Source of the DNA: Coriolopsis trogii
Taxonomy: Eukaryota > Basidiomycota > Agaricomycetes > Polyporales > Polyporaceae
Direction: 5' to 3'
DNA: 64,000 bases
Assembly: GCA_020543525.1 (NCBI GenBank)
Contig: JAHYIO010000033.1
Coordinates: 1,922,001-1,986,000 of the forward strand
The notes under the pieces were generated by a model. The model saw only the letters and a list, made by a program, of their open reading frames with translations. It was not told where the DNA came from and did no database searches. Shown piece by piece: positions 1 through 12,549 of this stretch (positions are counted from its first letter, which is position 1; each line of letters starts with the position of its first letter). The translations under genes were made by a program, and so were the position numbers.

Positions 1-701
1 GGCTTGCAGAGTCGTCCGAGTCCGCTGGGGCGCGTTCGGCCCTGGGGCGCTTGAGGGCGGGCGGAGGCTTCATGTAGAGGATGATGTCGTCGCCGTCGTC
101 GTCGTCCGCTCGGATGCGCTTGGGCGCTGTGGGCCACGGGTTCAACGCGTTCTTGTCGTTTTCGTCTGCGTCTTCGGCGCGACGCTTGGTGCCGCGCTTT
201 GCGGGACTCGACGCTGTCCTGTGAAGAGGGGTGAGCCTGACGGTGTTGATCTGAATCGGGTGCAAACCGCCGCCGGTGTGGCTGTCATGGCGTTCGGCGC
301 ATGTCGTCCGCGTCTTCGTCTTCGCGTTTGCCGCCTTGGTTGAAGTCGTAGTTTTTAGTGTTGGTGCTTGATTCTCTTGCGCAGCCGTCCCCTTGGTGCT
401 GGCACGCGCCGTGGTCGTCGTCGTCGTCTTGTCAGCCGCCGTCTTCGTCTTGTCAGCCGCCGTCTTCGTCTTCGCGTTCTCCCGTTCAGCGCCCGCCTGG
501 GGCAACTGAACCTTTTCCTGGGAGTGTCGTCAGCACCGTAGCTCGCGAGCACAGGGATGGAGGTAGAGGACGTACCTTGCCGGCCCGAGCCCACTTTTTG
601 TACTCCCGAAGGATGTACGTCTTGTGGAACTCGGTGGGCATGAACTCGACGTCCCCGCTGGGGATCTTGAACGTGGCTCTGGCAAGCAAGGAGTACGACA
701 T
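1..701 (-). CDS. Unrecognised protein, N-terminal part (runs off the window)
   Basis: Two exons are visible on the minus strand: 701-576 (42 codons, starting ATG TCG TAC) and 517 to the window edge. A 58 bp intron (575-518, GTACGT...CAG) lies between them. Exon 1 encodes a compact, conserved-looking segment (MSYSLLARATFKIPSGDVEF followed by about 20 more residues rich in aromatic and basic residues). After the intron the frame stays open to position 1 and turns into low-complexity sequence rich in Lys, Thr, Ala and Asp, with a 7-residue unit repeated twice and later acidic runs (DDDDGDD) and basic KR clusters that look like nuclear localisation signals. I do not recognise the family. A nuclear role is only an inference from composition. 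The 3' end is outside the window. Confidence 0.6.
427..468. repeat. Two tandem copies of a 21 bp unit inside the partial gene
   Basis: Two identical 21 bp units (427-447 and 448-468) follow each other without a gap. The unit is in frame and encodes two copies of a 7-residue Lys/Thr/Ala/Asp segment in the disordered part of the minus-strand gene, so copy number can vary without a frameshift. Confidence 0.85.
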
Positions 702-1900
702 GATCTCTGATGAAGTCAAAGGGATACCTGGACTGCGCAGCAGTGAGGATGATAGATGATGATGGTAGGTGGGAGAGGTCAGCCAGAGGGGAACGATGAG
801 ATATACTCTAGGCTGACTTGTCCGGGGGATGCGATGGCATATCCGACGATCCTCAGCCTGGTTAGGTGGCTGAGCACTGAGCTGCGCGATGAGAGATTTG
901 ATTCGGGACGAGTACATGCATATAGAGGTCAAGGCTAGGCCCTGACTAGTTTGAATGGCTCGAAATGGGTGAATATGGCCGCGTAGCGCATTGCGGGAGC
1001 TCGATGGTAGAGAACAACCTCGAAGAGGCGGCCCGGGTGCGCAGCACGTGCAAGCAGACTGAGTGAAGGAACCGAAATCCTGGCGCATGTCCACCACGTT
1101 GTCCTCGGTTCAAAAGCTTCGTCCATCGCCAACGGTCTCGAGTCTTGCCTGCTGTCCTCTGCTATCTTTCCCTCGTCTCCGGTGGGCCTCGCTTCTCCCT
1201 GACCACGAGTATGCGAAGAAAACGACCACGATGCGATGCCGCGTGCGATCCCTTTTCGAAGCCGCGGCAACTCGGAAATGCCAAACCAGACTTCATGTCC
1301 GCGAGTTTGGCACACGGGCCCCGGTCAAGTCTCTTCTCTTCTCTGCGCGCGGTGCAATACCAGAAGACAGCTCTGGATCCTGCGTTGAGAGGTACGAGGT
1401 GTAGCAAAACTGTGGCTCACATTAGTGCCGGTTTCGGCAATGGGCCGGACTGCAATTATCTCGACATCGTCACGACGGAGGCGGTGGCGCGGGATTGGTT
1501 GCAATTGTGGCTTGCGTCCGACACATTGAAGACGGTCCAGGTTTGCGTTTATCATGTTCCCCGGCGGGGGATGTATCGCGTTTGGAGAAGTCGCCGGCGA
1601 TTCAATGTGCCTGATCGTGTGCCAACCGGCAAGGAATGGAGGACGTCGACTGAAGGTGCACACGTGCAATGGACAGAGAAGAGTTGTGTTCGGTCACTGA
1701 AGAACCGGCTTCCAGCCTTGCAATGGTGAAGGGGCTCTTGCATTTTCACTCGTTTTCCGAGTGGTTATAGGAGGTCATCTGCTGTGGGTGTGCTCAAGGA
1801 CGCTCCAGGCCGCTGATCATGCGCCTAGGAACGGGGTGGGACTGAGTTATGCCTGCTCGTTTATGCTCACGCTTCAGCAGATAGAAGCTGCGCATCCAAG

Positions 1901-1918
1901 GGAGAGAGAGAGAGAGAA
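1901..1918. repeat. GA dinucleotide microsatellite
   Basis: A short uninterrupted run of GA units in the intergenic interval. No neighbouring gene is affected. Confidence 0.8.
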
Positions 1919-2124
1919 GATCTTTATATTTATACTGTGTAAGCAGGCGAACACTTAAGCGCCAAGACGCAGTGCCAGTTATCCTCCGGCATGAGTGGTA
2001 CATGATGACGATCGGTAAGGCGAACGGGATTGGTCAATGCCGCCAAGCGGCGTGGGGGGCGGAGTGTTATCGTTGTCGGGATGAGTCAAGAGTGTCTGGT
2101 CGAGCGGGTCTGGTCATATGGCGG

Positions 2125-2218
2125 AATTTTTGTGGGATTCGAACCCACGGCCCTCAGTGAGGCGACCGTCCACATTGGGAGGGTCAGGCGTTGATGGAGT
2201 CCCCTACACCATCTTGCC
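2125..2218 (-). pseudogene. tRNA-like relic with internal A and B boxes
   Basis: On the minus strand TGGTGTAGGGG (2211-2201) fits the RNA polymerase III A box and GGTTCGAATCC (2145-2135) fits the B box. The B box sits in a perfect 5 bp T stem (GTGGG/CCCAC), and the sequence just before it can form a small hairpin like the long variable arm of a Leu or Ser tRNA. The seven bases after the T arm (AAAAATT) do not pair with the seven before the A box (GGCAAGA), and I cannot fold a 7-base anticodon loop. It is therefore called a relic or tRNA-derived fragment, not a working tRNA gene. Confidence 0.3.
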
Positions 2219-4139
2219 CCCGCGCATCCAAGGGAGGTGGAGTTGACAAGGTGCGGATCGCAGGGAAGCCCTGGAGAATTCGAAGCGGCTGATGTCCATC
2301 CTGCGAGTGCCAGGTAAGCACAGGCCGAGAAGCCGCGCGCATGTAACAAATACACTCCAGACCGGCAGAGGCGCGGAGAATGACGCATGCACAGGTGTTC
2401 CTGACACACGGAATGTCCAGTCGCTGCGGGTGTCGATGGGCGCGTCCTGCCAGTGCAGATACCGCGCTCATGACGGTCTCGTAAGTGGCGCGCTGCTGTG
2501 AGCGCGAAATCCGGGCACGACGCGGTGTGCATGCCTCGATCGAGATCCACGTGATCGTTCCATATGGTTAGCCTGCAGATTTCGGAATCGGGATTGTCTC
2601 GAGTGCTCGTTCCAGTCGGCAGGAACGGATTTGCCAAGTCGATCTGGCAGCGACGAAGGAGCGCGATGTCCCAGTTTGCGTTCCTCGGAAGAATTGCACG
2701 AAGACGACGGATGCGGAGTGCGTCCGTGACTCAGCCCGACGCCCCGTGGGTCGTCTGGGGACGCTGGCGAGGACGTATCAGTCGTTCTGACTGCGTTCCC
2801 CGTGATGTCGATGGACATCAGTGCAGTGACGAGACCTGGCTGGTCCCGCGGGTTTTTGCGGTCCGTGAGCGAAAGAAGCGCATTATGTATGTTGGCCGAA
2901 AGCCGTGAGCCGCTGTAAGAGCGAGACGAGCTGCGATAGGGCGGCACGAGGCCCGGACGTCGTCATCGGTGAACAGAGCAGGACGTCATCGTCCACAAGG
3001 CCTGTCGTTGCCATCGCATTCCAGAGGGGACCGTACCTGTCTCTCGTTCGCACCCGCACGCGTACTCCACAAGACTCTTGGACTGCACAATCACAGTGCA
3101 GCCTCGCTGTGATCGTGTGTGCTCCAGACGCGTCTCTCCATAATACTCTCCTCCCCGTGCAGGCAAGATTGTGGCCGTGAATATGGCTCGGGCCCGGTGG
3201 GGCTAGCGCAGACGTCGTGCATAGCCAGCACCAATACTAGTCTCATCCGTATCTAGTTTCATTTCCCAATAGATGCTCCTACGAGCCTTGTTCAGGCATG
3301 AACCATGAATCGAAACAGATTGAAATCCGTCCCTCTCGCGTACCCGACGTCCGGGCGGACGGCTGATAGAAGGCTGGCAGGCCGGGCGGCTAGAGTGCCT
3401 ATATCGGCAAAGACGGGCGCCCAGCACCAAGTGCCGGACTGGGCTTCGCAGTCGACCCGTGTTGTTGCACCCTCCTTTGCCGCTAACGACGACCAGCGAC
3501 CCCGCTCGTTTGCCCCGCTCGTTGCTCTTTCGTCGTCTCCCCCAGTCCCCGTCGTCCACGAGAGGTCCTCGTCCGTTCCCCCAAAGCCCCCGTCCGTGTG
3601 CATGGCGCGTGCTCTCCTCGTCCCTCCCGTCACCATCCGCTCCGTGTCACTCTGAGCACAGTCCCAGGCTCACACCCACATTATCTCTTCCTATCGCCAC
3701 ACTCCTCTCCGTGTCCTCCAATTTTCGCCCTGTCACGTCCCTCAAGATTGGAGCGCCCTCAGATCCGCTGACTTGCATGCTTCTACCTGTGGTTCGTCCT
3801 AACCCTACCCCCGACTCTCATTTCCCATCCGGACACGCTTTCTCTTCCGTATCTCAATACTAGAACGTCGCGGTCGCTCGTGGCATCCTGGGTACGATCA
3901 TCCCCTTCGTCTTCCCCAGACCCTTCACCCGTCCTCCGTCCGGTCTTCCCATACTCATCCGCTTTTGTCAACCTCAGGACTGCCAGACTCGATAACTGCC
4001 CCCTCCCGTCTGTCTATTTAGAGTGAGTGCCGTAACGCCGTCCTCGTGAGATCACATAGTTGACGGCGCGTCCGCATTGCAGCCAGGTAGTTCGCGTCAG
4101 TCAAACGCTCTTCCCGACAACTTCAACCAACCTGTTCAT

Positions 4140-7100
4140 ATGGCTGCTGCTGTTGCCAAACTCAACGTCACGATCGCTAAGCCCCATCCGATGGTATCAC
4201 AAAAGCACGTAGATACCTCCCATTCAACCCCTGCCGCCTCCTCTTCCCGGCTGCAACCGGACCACCAGCCGAAGACATTCAGTCGGCTGCGCTCGTCCTT
4301 GGAGCAGAGTTTGCGTACGGCGACAAAGTCCAAGCACAAAGCTCCCGCGCTCGTTGACGAGTCGGGTCTGCTCTCCCAGGGTGCGGGCAAGGGCAAGGGA
4401 AGGGCGTCCGAGGAGGATGGCTCGAAGGAGAAGGAGAAAGCCAGATCGCGGATGTTATCTAAGGTTTCGTTCCGCCGGCCGGGCAGGGATGTCTCTTCTC
4501 CCTCACCCGTGCCGCCTGTGCCTCCTCTGGCCAGCGAAGAGAACGACGCAGTGCGGGGGTCAAGGGATCGGGACAAGGACAAAGTTCGAGTCGCTGGCCA
4601 TACAAGCTTCTTGACGCCCTCGTTGCGGCAGGCCTCCATGTCGTCCCCCGCGTTGCACCTATCTGCGCAGCCAATACCCTCTGCCTTCACCCAGCCTTTC
4701 GCATTGCCCAGTGGGTCCACCTCCAATGTTGCAGCTCTCGTATCTCCCCCTCGAGACCGTACTCGAAGGGCCAGTGCCCAGCCTACCGTGAGTACGAGGG
4801 ACATAAGCGGTCCGACTCCATTAGCCCCCAAACGAGACACTCGCGCAAATGGCACCTCCTCACCATCCCCCAGGGATCCTGAGCAACGGACAAAGGGTCG
4901 GCCGCCCCCACTCACACTCGCTTCATCACCTGCTGTTCCTTCTTCCCGCTCTCGCGAGCTTGCGTCTCGCTCGCCACCACTACCCGAGACACCGACGCGG
5001 CGGTCAAGGGAAGCGACCAGATCACCAGATTTCTCTCCCCCAAATACCCCGTCACCACGAGGGATTCTGTTGAGCTCGAGGAGAGCAGCGGCGAGTGCAA
5101 GTCATCTTCCTCTCGGGCTCGGTTCTCCCCCCTCCTCTCCCACCACACCCCGCGCTACGAGCCCCATTCAGCCACGTTCATCGTCCCGCACATCAACGAC
5201 CCATCGGGCGATCCCATCCGCCTCGTCGACATCACATCTGCCCCTTGCGTCCACGTCATCTGCCAACTCTGGCCGTCGGCCTTCTTTGGACGGCCGGCCT
5301 GTCATTCGTTCATCATCACCAGCCGACTCACGAGCGGCGTCACCTATCGCTCCGGCCCGTTCTAGAGCCGTGTCCCCGACACAACGTAGCTTCTCACCAA
5401 GTTATCAGACCCGATTATACAACGCTTCCACCTCGTCCCTTGCGCCGGCGTCGAATCCGGAGCATCGAGAGCTTATACGCTCCGCGACGTCGTTCCTCTG
5501 CAAAGAGATGCTGAAGCCTCCGTCCCACATCAAACAGTCCACTCTCGAGCCGGCGGCTTGGGACGAGGTCGAGGTCCGCTTGCGGGCGCTGGCACGACTG
5601 GAACGAATATGGACCAGAAGCGGGGCGTTAGGGAGCTCGACTCAGGTCAACTCCGCTGGCTTGGGCGGCGGGATGGCTACTGGAGGCGAAGAAAAGGAGA
5701 GGCGGCTGTTTGCTGAGGCGTTGAGGGATGGTTATGTTCTCTGCCAGTGCGTGCTCTCGTTTTCGCCGAGTGATCGTACGATGACTTACAGTGGCTGATA
5801 ACTAGGTGCGTGAACAAACTGTTCCCGGGCACGATTGCTCGCGTGGACCGGCGGGAAGACGGGTTCGTGCGTACCTCGAATGTTACGAAGTTCCTGGCGG
5901 GGTCGTCGTCGATCGGGCTGGCATCCGGCGAGCTCTTTCATCGCGACGATTTGATCGAGGCCACGAGCGAGTCCCTTGCACGGGTCGCGAAGACGGTGCT
6001 GGCCTTGTCGCGCCTGGCGGAGTTCCCGACCGTGGACAGGTCAAAGGTCATCCAGGGCGGTGCTCGTCCAGGGACCAATCCTTATGGGCAGAATGGTCGA
6101 GCAGCTGCGTCCACCCCCAACCTTAGCCAGCTGCAGCGCTCGCAGTCTCCCAATGGACCGAACTCACCTATGGGTCGAAAAAGGTGGAGTCCCCATCAGC
6201 ATCTACCGACTGTGCGGTCGGACAGCCCCAATGAGGAGTCCAGCGACGGGAGGACGGTCAACAACGATGATGTGTTTGGGACGCCCAGTCAGTCGCGTCC
6301 TATCTCACCAGACCTCGATGAAGTACCGCCCATCGTCCCTCCACGTTCGCCGCTGCGCGCTCGTCCTGCGGTCGAGCGGATCTCTGTTGCCGATTCCACC
6401 CGTGCTTCCATGGGGGACTCCGTGATGGGTTCCTTGGCCGAGTCTGTTGAGCTTCCGCTTGCGATGCGGCAGTCGCAGGCCTCGAGCAACTACACGGACA
6501 GTACCGCCTTCTCCAGCTTGTTGGAACCTCCACGAAGTCCGAGCAGTCAGAACAGGTTCGGGACGATCCGGACTGTGACCACTGACGCTACGTCGCTCGG
6601 GCCCTCGGAGCCTCCGTCCATCACGCGGACGGAAGGCAGCTCGATTGCCCAGTCGTTCAAGGAGGAGGCGCGGAAACGCAGTATGGACTCACCTGTTCGC
6701 CCTTCGCGCGAGCGTCGGCCGAGCGAGACGGCCATCGTTGACCTGTCGAGGGTGGTGGAGGAGACGGAGGACAGTGCGACGAGCAAATCGAGGTCAGACA
6801 AGTCGAGGTCGGACAAGGGTGAGGCGGAGAGAGCCCGTTCGCCGCCCAGAGGTACCCCTATCCCAATAAAGCTGGGTAAAGGAAAGTGGCCCGACGACTT
6901 CATTGGTTTGGACACGTACCAGACGCCGAAGTCGTCCATTCTGGATGACGACGACTCGCTGAGCGTTTCGGTCTACACGCCGCTGTCTGTCTCCCCACCG
7001 CGCAGCAAGCTCGTTTTATCCTCGAGGTCGCCTAATGAGAGCGTGGAGTCTCTGCCGCAGTTCAACCGTCGACCCACTCACCGTGCTAGACACAGCGTCG

Positions 7101-9752
7101 ACACTCCTGGTCTCCTGCCGAAGGACGCATTGCTGCGGCGTGACTCGAGTCCCGACGCTAGTGGCTCCCCGCCCCGCCGGATCGTGTTGAGACGGAGCAG
7201 CTCGAAGGCGGCCAGCAACCGGAACGGCATCTATATTCCGCGCAACGAGGGGTCCGTTTCGCCTGAAGACAGCGACGCCGCCGTGCCATTTCCCCGGACC
7301 GTGTCGGGAGAGCACTCAGCGCCACCGGGCGGTGCCAGCTTCGTGTTTCCCTCTGCTTCGCCCGACGGGTCCAAGACGGACCTCAACGCTTCCGGGAACG
7401 ACCGGCCTCGCCTCCCTCGGGGGCGGTTCCAGAGCGAGGTGGACGCTGCGAGTGCGCGGAGGAAGCCCCGGCCGAATTCGTTTGACGAGTATGGGGCGAA
7501 ACCGCCTCGGCGGTCGAGGTTCGAGAGCATGGTCAACTTGGGGGTGGCGTCGAGCAACGCGAGCGCGAGCGACCTTATGTCCCGGGACTCTTACGATGGA
7601 AGCGCAGTCCGTCAGACTCTGATCGTGAGGGAAGACGGCAAGGCACCAACTCAGTTCGTGAGTTGGACGGTTTATTTCCCCTCTTTGCACGCCCGTTTCT
7701 CATCACGATGTCTGACGCAGCAACTGGGGAACTGTATCGGTCGAGGGCAGTTCGGCGCTGTGTACCGAGCGCTGAACTTGAACACCGGGCAGATGGTCGC
7801 AGTGAAGCGGATCCGGCTCGAAGGGCTCAAGGAGGAGGAGATCGCGCAGCTTATGAAGGAGGTCGACCTTGTCAAGAGCCTGTCGCACCCCAGCATCGTT
7901 AAATACGAGGGCATGGCACGCGACGACGACACGTTGAGCATCGTCCTAGAGTAGGTCGCATGGGCGTTCGGTTTGACAAGTCCTTACGTGACTCTCTGCG
8001 TTTCTAGGTACGCCGAGAACGGCTCGCTCGGGCAGACCCTGAAGGCGTTTGGGAAGCTGAACGAGCGGCTGGTCGCCAACTACGTGGTCAAGATCCTCGA
8101 AGGCCTGCACTACCTGCACCAGAACGACGTCGTGCACTGCGATCTGAAGGCGGCGAACATCCTGACGACCAAGACGGGGAACGTGAAGCTGTCGGACTTC
8201 GGTGTCTCACTGAATCTGCGCGCTATGGAGCGTGAGATGAAGGACGTCGCGGGGACACCTAACTGGATGGCACCTGAGGTGATCGAACTCAAGGGGGCTT
8301 CTACGAAGTCGGACATCTGGTCACTTGCGTGCACTGTCATTGAGTTGCTGACTGGTCGCCCGCCGTACGCGGAGATTGCGAACAGCATGTCTGGTACGAT
8401 TTATCTTGATTTGTGTTGCGCAGAGCTGCCAAGGGGACTAATGTGGTCGGGTTGCCAGTGATGTTCCGTATCGTCGAGGACGCGTCGCCCCCTCTGCCCG
8501 AGGATTGCTCCGAGAGCCTGCAGGACTTCCTGAGATGGTGCTTCAACAAGGATCCGACGAAACGTCCGACTGCTGAGCAGCTCTGTGACCATGACTGGCT
8601 CAAGATGCATTCTGCTGTACACAAGGTCCGGTCGGATCCGTGCCTGGTTGATCCTGACGCTGACATGTTCTATAGCACCTGCAGGAGCTGCGCCCACAGG
8701 ACAGCATCCCATTCCTGCGTCGCGTCAGTGCTGATATGCAGAAAGTCAAACCGTCCATTCGCTACCTCGCCGACATGGAGAAGCCCCAGTCTGAGCCCTC
8801 GCCCTCGGATCGTCGGACGTCCATTGATCAAACAGCTTCTCCGTCTAGCCCTACTCGCCCCAGGTTTTCCAATGGTCCAGGTTCGGAGCCGACATTCTCC
8901 CCCAGAGAGCACTCCTTTGTCAAGACGACGTTTGGCAAACGTACGTGAACTCTTTACTCGAACAAGCTAGGCCAGGTACTGACATGGACAACAGCGGTGA
9001 TCTGCAGAGTCTGCCTCCAGAGCGTCAAGAAGAGTGCTGTGCTGTGCGAACAATGCAGCCTCATCGCTCACGCCAGGTGTTCTGCGAATGCTCCACCCAC
9101 CTGCGACCTTCGCTCTCAGTTGCTCCTTTACGCTCAGTACGCGGAGAACGGTAATCCTGCGAACTCCTATTCTCCGATGGAGATTCTCGCCGCCGCTGCA
9201 CAGGCAGGACCGCCGACGAGCCCGACGAGTGCAACCTCTGACGATGCCTACTCTCGTCGCACGAGCATGGACTCCAATCAGCCCAACACGTCGACGGGCG
9301 GGCAGGGGCACCTCCACCCCCCAACTGCGTTCAAAGTGCTGTCAGCCTTCAAGCGCTCGAGATCGTCACTGACCATGGACCAGGATCATCAGTCGACGGT
9401 ATCGGCGACGTCTTCCCAGCCTGCTCGTCAGGTCACGCGGAAGCATTCTGTCTTGCGTCGCAAGAACACCGATGAGCGGCCGCAGTCTCTTTCGAGCAAC
9501 AGCACGACACCGAATTCGGCTAGCATGCGGAGTGCGGTCACCGCGAACGGGAGCGTTGCTTCAAGTCACCATCGCAGTCATGTCTCGGTTGACAAGTCGG
9601 ATAGGCTGTCGAGGATGACGTCGTTTTCTGCCGTGTCGGCTGCGTCTGGCGCGGAGACGGAGCGGGACGAACCGAGGCTCGTTGGGGAGTTGCCCAGGAG
9701 CCCGAGGGACAAGAAGCGAGATCGGGAGAGTGGCGGGTGTACCGTACAGTGA
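4140..9752 (+). CDS. Cdc7/SepH-type septation kinase with CH and C1 domains
   Basis: Seven exons (4140-5746, 5806-7657, 7721-7950, 8008-8393, 8459-8625, 8676-8940, 8995-9752) give 1754 residues. Order: a long disordered Ser/Pro-rich N-terminus; a calponin-homology-like segment spanning the first intron (residues about 500-600, around CVNKLFPGT); a second disordered region; an STE-type kinase domain with Gly loop GRGQFGAVY, VAVK lysine, HCDLKAANIL catalytic loop, DFG and GTPNWMAPEV; the LRPQDSIPFLRR tail segment typical of Cdc7/SepH kinases; and a C1-like zinc finger (CRVC...CEQC...HARC) near residue 1510. Orthologs of this kinase act in the septation initiation network at the spindle pole body and septum. 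The ATG at 4140 follows the last upstream in-frame non-ATG codons. The catalytic loop has HCD instead of HRD, and the protein ends in CTVQ, which resembles a CaaX box. The gene name is left open because the yeast symbol cdc7 is ambiguous. Confidence 0.9.
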
Positions 9753-10969
9753 GCACACCTGGCCCTTTGTGCAGGATCCAGACTAGCCGTCATCATTACT
9801 TGTTGTCTTCCCCTTCACCCATCTGTCTCGCTGCATATCATCTCTAACATTCACGGCGTCATATGAGTCCTCCATGTACACCATTATTCTTGATACCTTT
9901 CCACGCACTCCTCCCACGGTCTTTGCTCTTCCCAACTGGACTGGACTAGGATCGGTGAACTTTCTCTCTATTACTTATTGCATATCATGATAGTGCATAT
10001 AGCGCTCTTAATTCCCGTATGTGTCCGTCCGCATTCTGTCCTCCTCCCTCCCATCCGTACATCATTGACATCCGATGCCGTGATATTGATCTTTGCTGTG
10101 CGCTGCCTCCGTCCTGCAAAGAAGTTGTTATGCACGTTAGCGACCGCAATGAGCAAGTTATTGACGATCTCGCATGACGAAGTGCTAGTGGCGAGCATTG
10201 ATGTTGAAGACAATGAGCGCCTGTGCTCTCTGGTCCGTGCTCCCATCATCCTCCTCGCGAACTGAGGCGAAATGACCGTGGTTCTGAGTACCCCAGATTA
10301 TGATGTTTGACAAGTCTGGGTTAACGCGATTTGATGTTCGTCTGTGAGCGCCGCTGAACAGATATTACAACCCCAGGATGATTGTTCAACATGGACGAGA
10401 GCAAGAATAGCTCCACATACGCATGGTGAGGCTGCTTCTGCCCATGCATGTACAGCATCGGTCCCCCCAGCTCGCCCGGTCACTCCTGCGTTCTCCTCGT
10501 CCTCTAGGGCGGGTGCTCATTCTGCCGGCGCCGGCAGAAGCTACTCGTGGCCATTCGCTCGCCTGTCACCCGCCACGGTACGCATCGTAGCTTCGTGTCT
10601 CCCGCGTCAGCCTTCCCGTATCAAGCATGGTCTACGCTCAAAGAACTCGAGCTTGATTTGTGCGTATCAGCCTGTCTCCTCGACGACCGGTGCGAGAGCT
10701 GCACTTCCGAGTCTCATACCGCATGGCGTATTACCGGACAGAGCGCACCCTCGGCGTGTCGCGTGGTTTGCACGACCGCAGAAGTGCGCGTATGCCGGCA
10801 CGAGGTCGGGTTCGGATAGGCCCCCGGCGACGGACATAAAAGCTCGCGCGATAGAGAGGACAGGTCTGAGGGCTCTCAGCACCGTCCTTCAAGACCGTCG
10901 ACGCTCCCCGTCTCCGGATCCAGCGCACACCTTCGACTCGCCCGAGCACTTCCTGTTCGCAACTTCAAG
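9753..10969. other. Interval between the kinase and the first GH18 gene
   Basis: About 1.2 kb with no supported gene. It should hold the kinase terminator and the promoter of the first GH18 gene. A long open frame from 10344 runs into the GH18 first exons in another frame and has no recognisable domain. Confidence 0.5.
10834..10842 (+). promoter_or_regulatory. TATA-like element of GH18 gene 1
   Basis: CATAAAAG lies about 130 bp before the ATG at 10970. The spacing matches the clearer TATA boxes of the two other GH18 genes (121 and 138 bp before their ATGs). Confidence 0.4.
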
Positions 10970-12549
10970 ATGTTCGCCGTATCCTGGCTGTTTGTTCTCG
11001 CGTCGACGCTTCTCTTCCGGGACGTGCTTTCAGCTCCGATGTGCGAGCTTAAGCTCGCTGCGCGGTCTCAAGCTGTTGACAATCGTGCTGTGCCCGACGC
11101 CCCGCGCTTCGTCGTTTATAGCGACAGGTTTGTTCCTGGTGCGAATGGCCCTCCTGCGGTCTCGGATATCAAGGTCGGTCCTGTCTCCCTTTCTGTTATG
11201 ACGACTATCTCTTTGACATAAGATGCATCAGGGTTTCAACGTTTTGTGAGTCCGTCCCAGGGATGGCTTCTGGACGACCTGTGCTGACTGCCTGCGCAGT
11301 ATCCTCTCGTTCTTGCTAATAAGCGGAGCGGCCGACAAGGCTCTTGAGTGGAGCCTACTCAGCGACTCTGACCGCGCGTCGATCAAGTCGCAGTATTCTG
11401 ATGCTGGGATCAGCCTCATGGTGTCCGCGTTCGGCGCGACGGACGCGCCCACCTCGAGCGGTGCGGATCCCGTGAAGACAGCAGACACGATGGCTGCGTG
11501 GGTGAAGCAGTTCGGTCTCGATGGTCTGGACGTCGACTACGAAGTAAGTTCGACTGCTTGACGCATGACTCGGACGGACGGCTGAATTCATGTCCGGACA
11601 GGACTTTAACGCCATGGATGCGAGCGATGGGAAGGCGGAGGCGTGGATCGCGGCGTTCACGCAGGAGCTCCGCGCGCAACTTCCAAAGGGCCAGTTCATT
11701 CTGTCGCATGCGCGTGAGTGTTTTGGCTGCGCTGGATCGGGCTGGAGCTGATACTCGGACATGAATCGGACAGCGGTTGCCCCGTGGTATGTGTCTCGTT
11801 TCGGCGCGGTCATGGAAGATCGTTAACGGAGTTGTGGGTACCCCGAAGGTTCTCGGTCAACCCGAAGTTTGCTGCGGGTGCTTATTTGAAGGTCGATGAG
11901 ACGTCCGGTGATCTTATTGACTGGGTAAGTTCCTACTTGTACTTGGCCACGTTCCCGCTTGTACTTACCTGTTCCTGCAGTACAACGTTCAGGTACGCTC
12001 ATATGAGACGCATGCTTTTCATTTCGCAGATTAACATGGCACCGCTTCAACCATTTCAGTTCTATAACCGTGAGTGATATATTTGCAATCGCTCCTCCCC
12101 CACGAACTCATGATCGCGCAGAGGGAACGACCGAGTACACCACATGTGACAGTCTTTTGAACACGTCAGGTGGCGAATGGCCCAAGTCTTCCCTGTTCGA
12201 GATCGCTGCTGCCGGGATTGAGCTGAACAAGCTGGTCATCGGGAAGCCTGCGGGGGCTGGAGACGCCAGCAACGGGTTCATCGAGCCCTCTACGCTCGCC
12301 GGCTGCATTTCTCAGGCCAAAGCGAAAGGATGGAGTACGTTCCCTCCCACTATCTCCCCGACCCCAATACTCATCGCATGTTGATCCGTTGTTCAGATGC
12401 CGGAGTTATGGTTTGGGAAGTACGTGTTCTCATATCTATTTTGAGCCAACCGGTTTCCGTGCATGCTCATTCATTGTCTCGTCTCGCAGTTCCCCGACGC
12501 AGCCGCTTCGTGGATCTCGACTGTTCGCTCGGAGGCGTTCCCCTTGTAG
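10970..12549 (+). CDS. Secreted GH18 glycosidase (chitinase-like), copy 1
   Basis: Eleven exons (10970-11173, 11232-11245, 11300-11543, 11602-11713, 11774-11786, 11849-11924, 11981-11992, 12060-12069, 12122-12334, 12397-12419, 12490-12549) encode 326 residues. A signal peptide (hydrophobic core WLFVLASTLLF, likely cleavage after VLSA) implies secretion. The GH18 signature DGLDVDYE carries the catalytic Glu at residue 154, and its codon is directly followed by an intron. GH18 enzymes cleave beta-1,4 N-acetylglucosamine links by substrate-assisted catalysis, so chitin or N-glycan cores are candidate substrates. The protein is shorter than classical fungal chitinases and has no carbohydrate-binding module. 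It is a close paralog of copy 2 with the same length and nearly the same intron positions. Four exons are 10-14 nt long. Confidence 0.9.

Larger units (their letters stand above)
702..4139. other. Gene-poor interval upstream of the kinase
   Basis: About 3.4 kb without a supported gene. Open frames of up to about 200 codons exist on both strands but none has a recognisable domain or a consistent exon structure. The interval holds a GA microsatellite near 1901-1918 and a tRNA-like relic near 2125-2218. The last 600 bp are pyrimidine-rich on the plus strand, as is usual just upstream of fungal start codons. A possible 5' UTR intron for the kinase (GTGAGT near 4023 to TTGCAG near 4081) is visible. 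Confidence 0.5.

Noticed and set aside
1145..1729. 194-codon plus-strand frame
   Set aside because: No domain, no promoter-like context and no splice signals; composition resembles surrounding non-coding DNA.
8406..8440. Alternative acceptor GCAG in kinase intron 4
   Set aside because: Using it puts the next exon out of frame with a stop; the acceptor at 8458 gives the expected SVMFRIVED and makes the whole coding length divisible by three.
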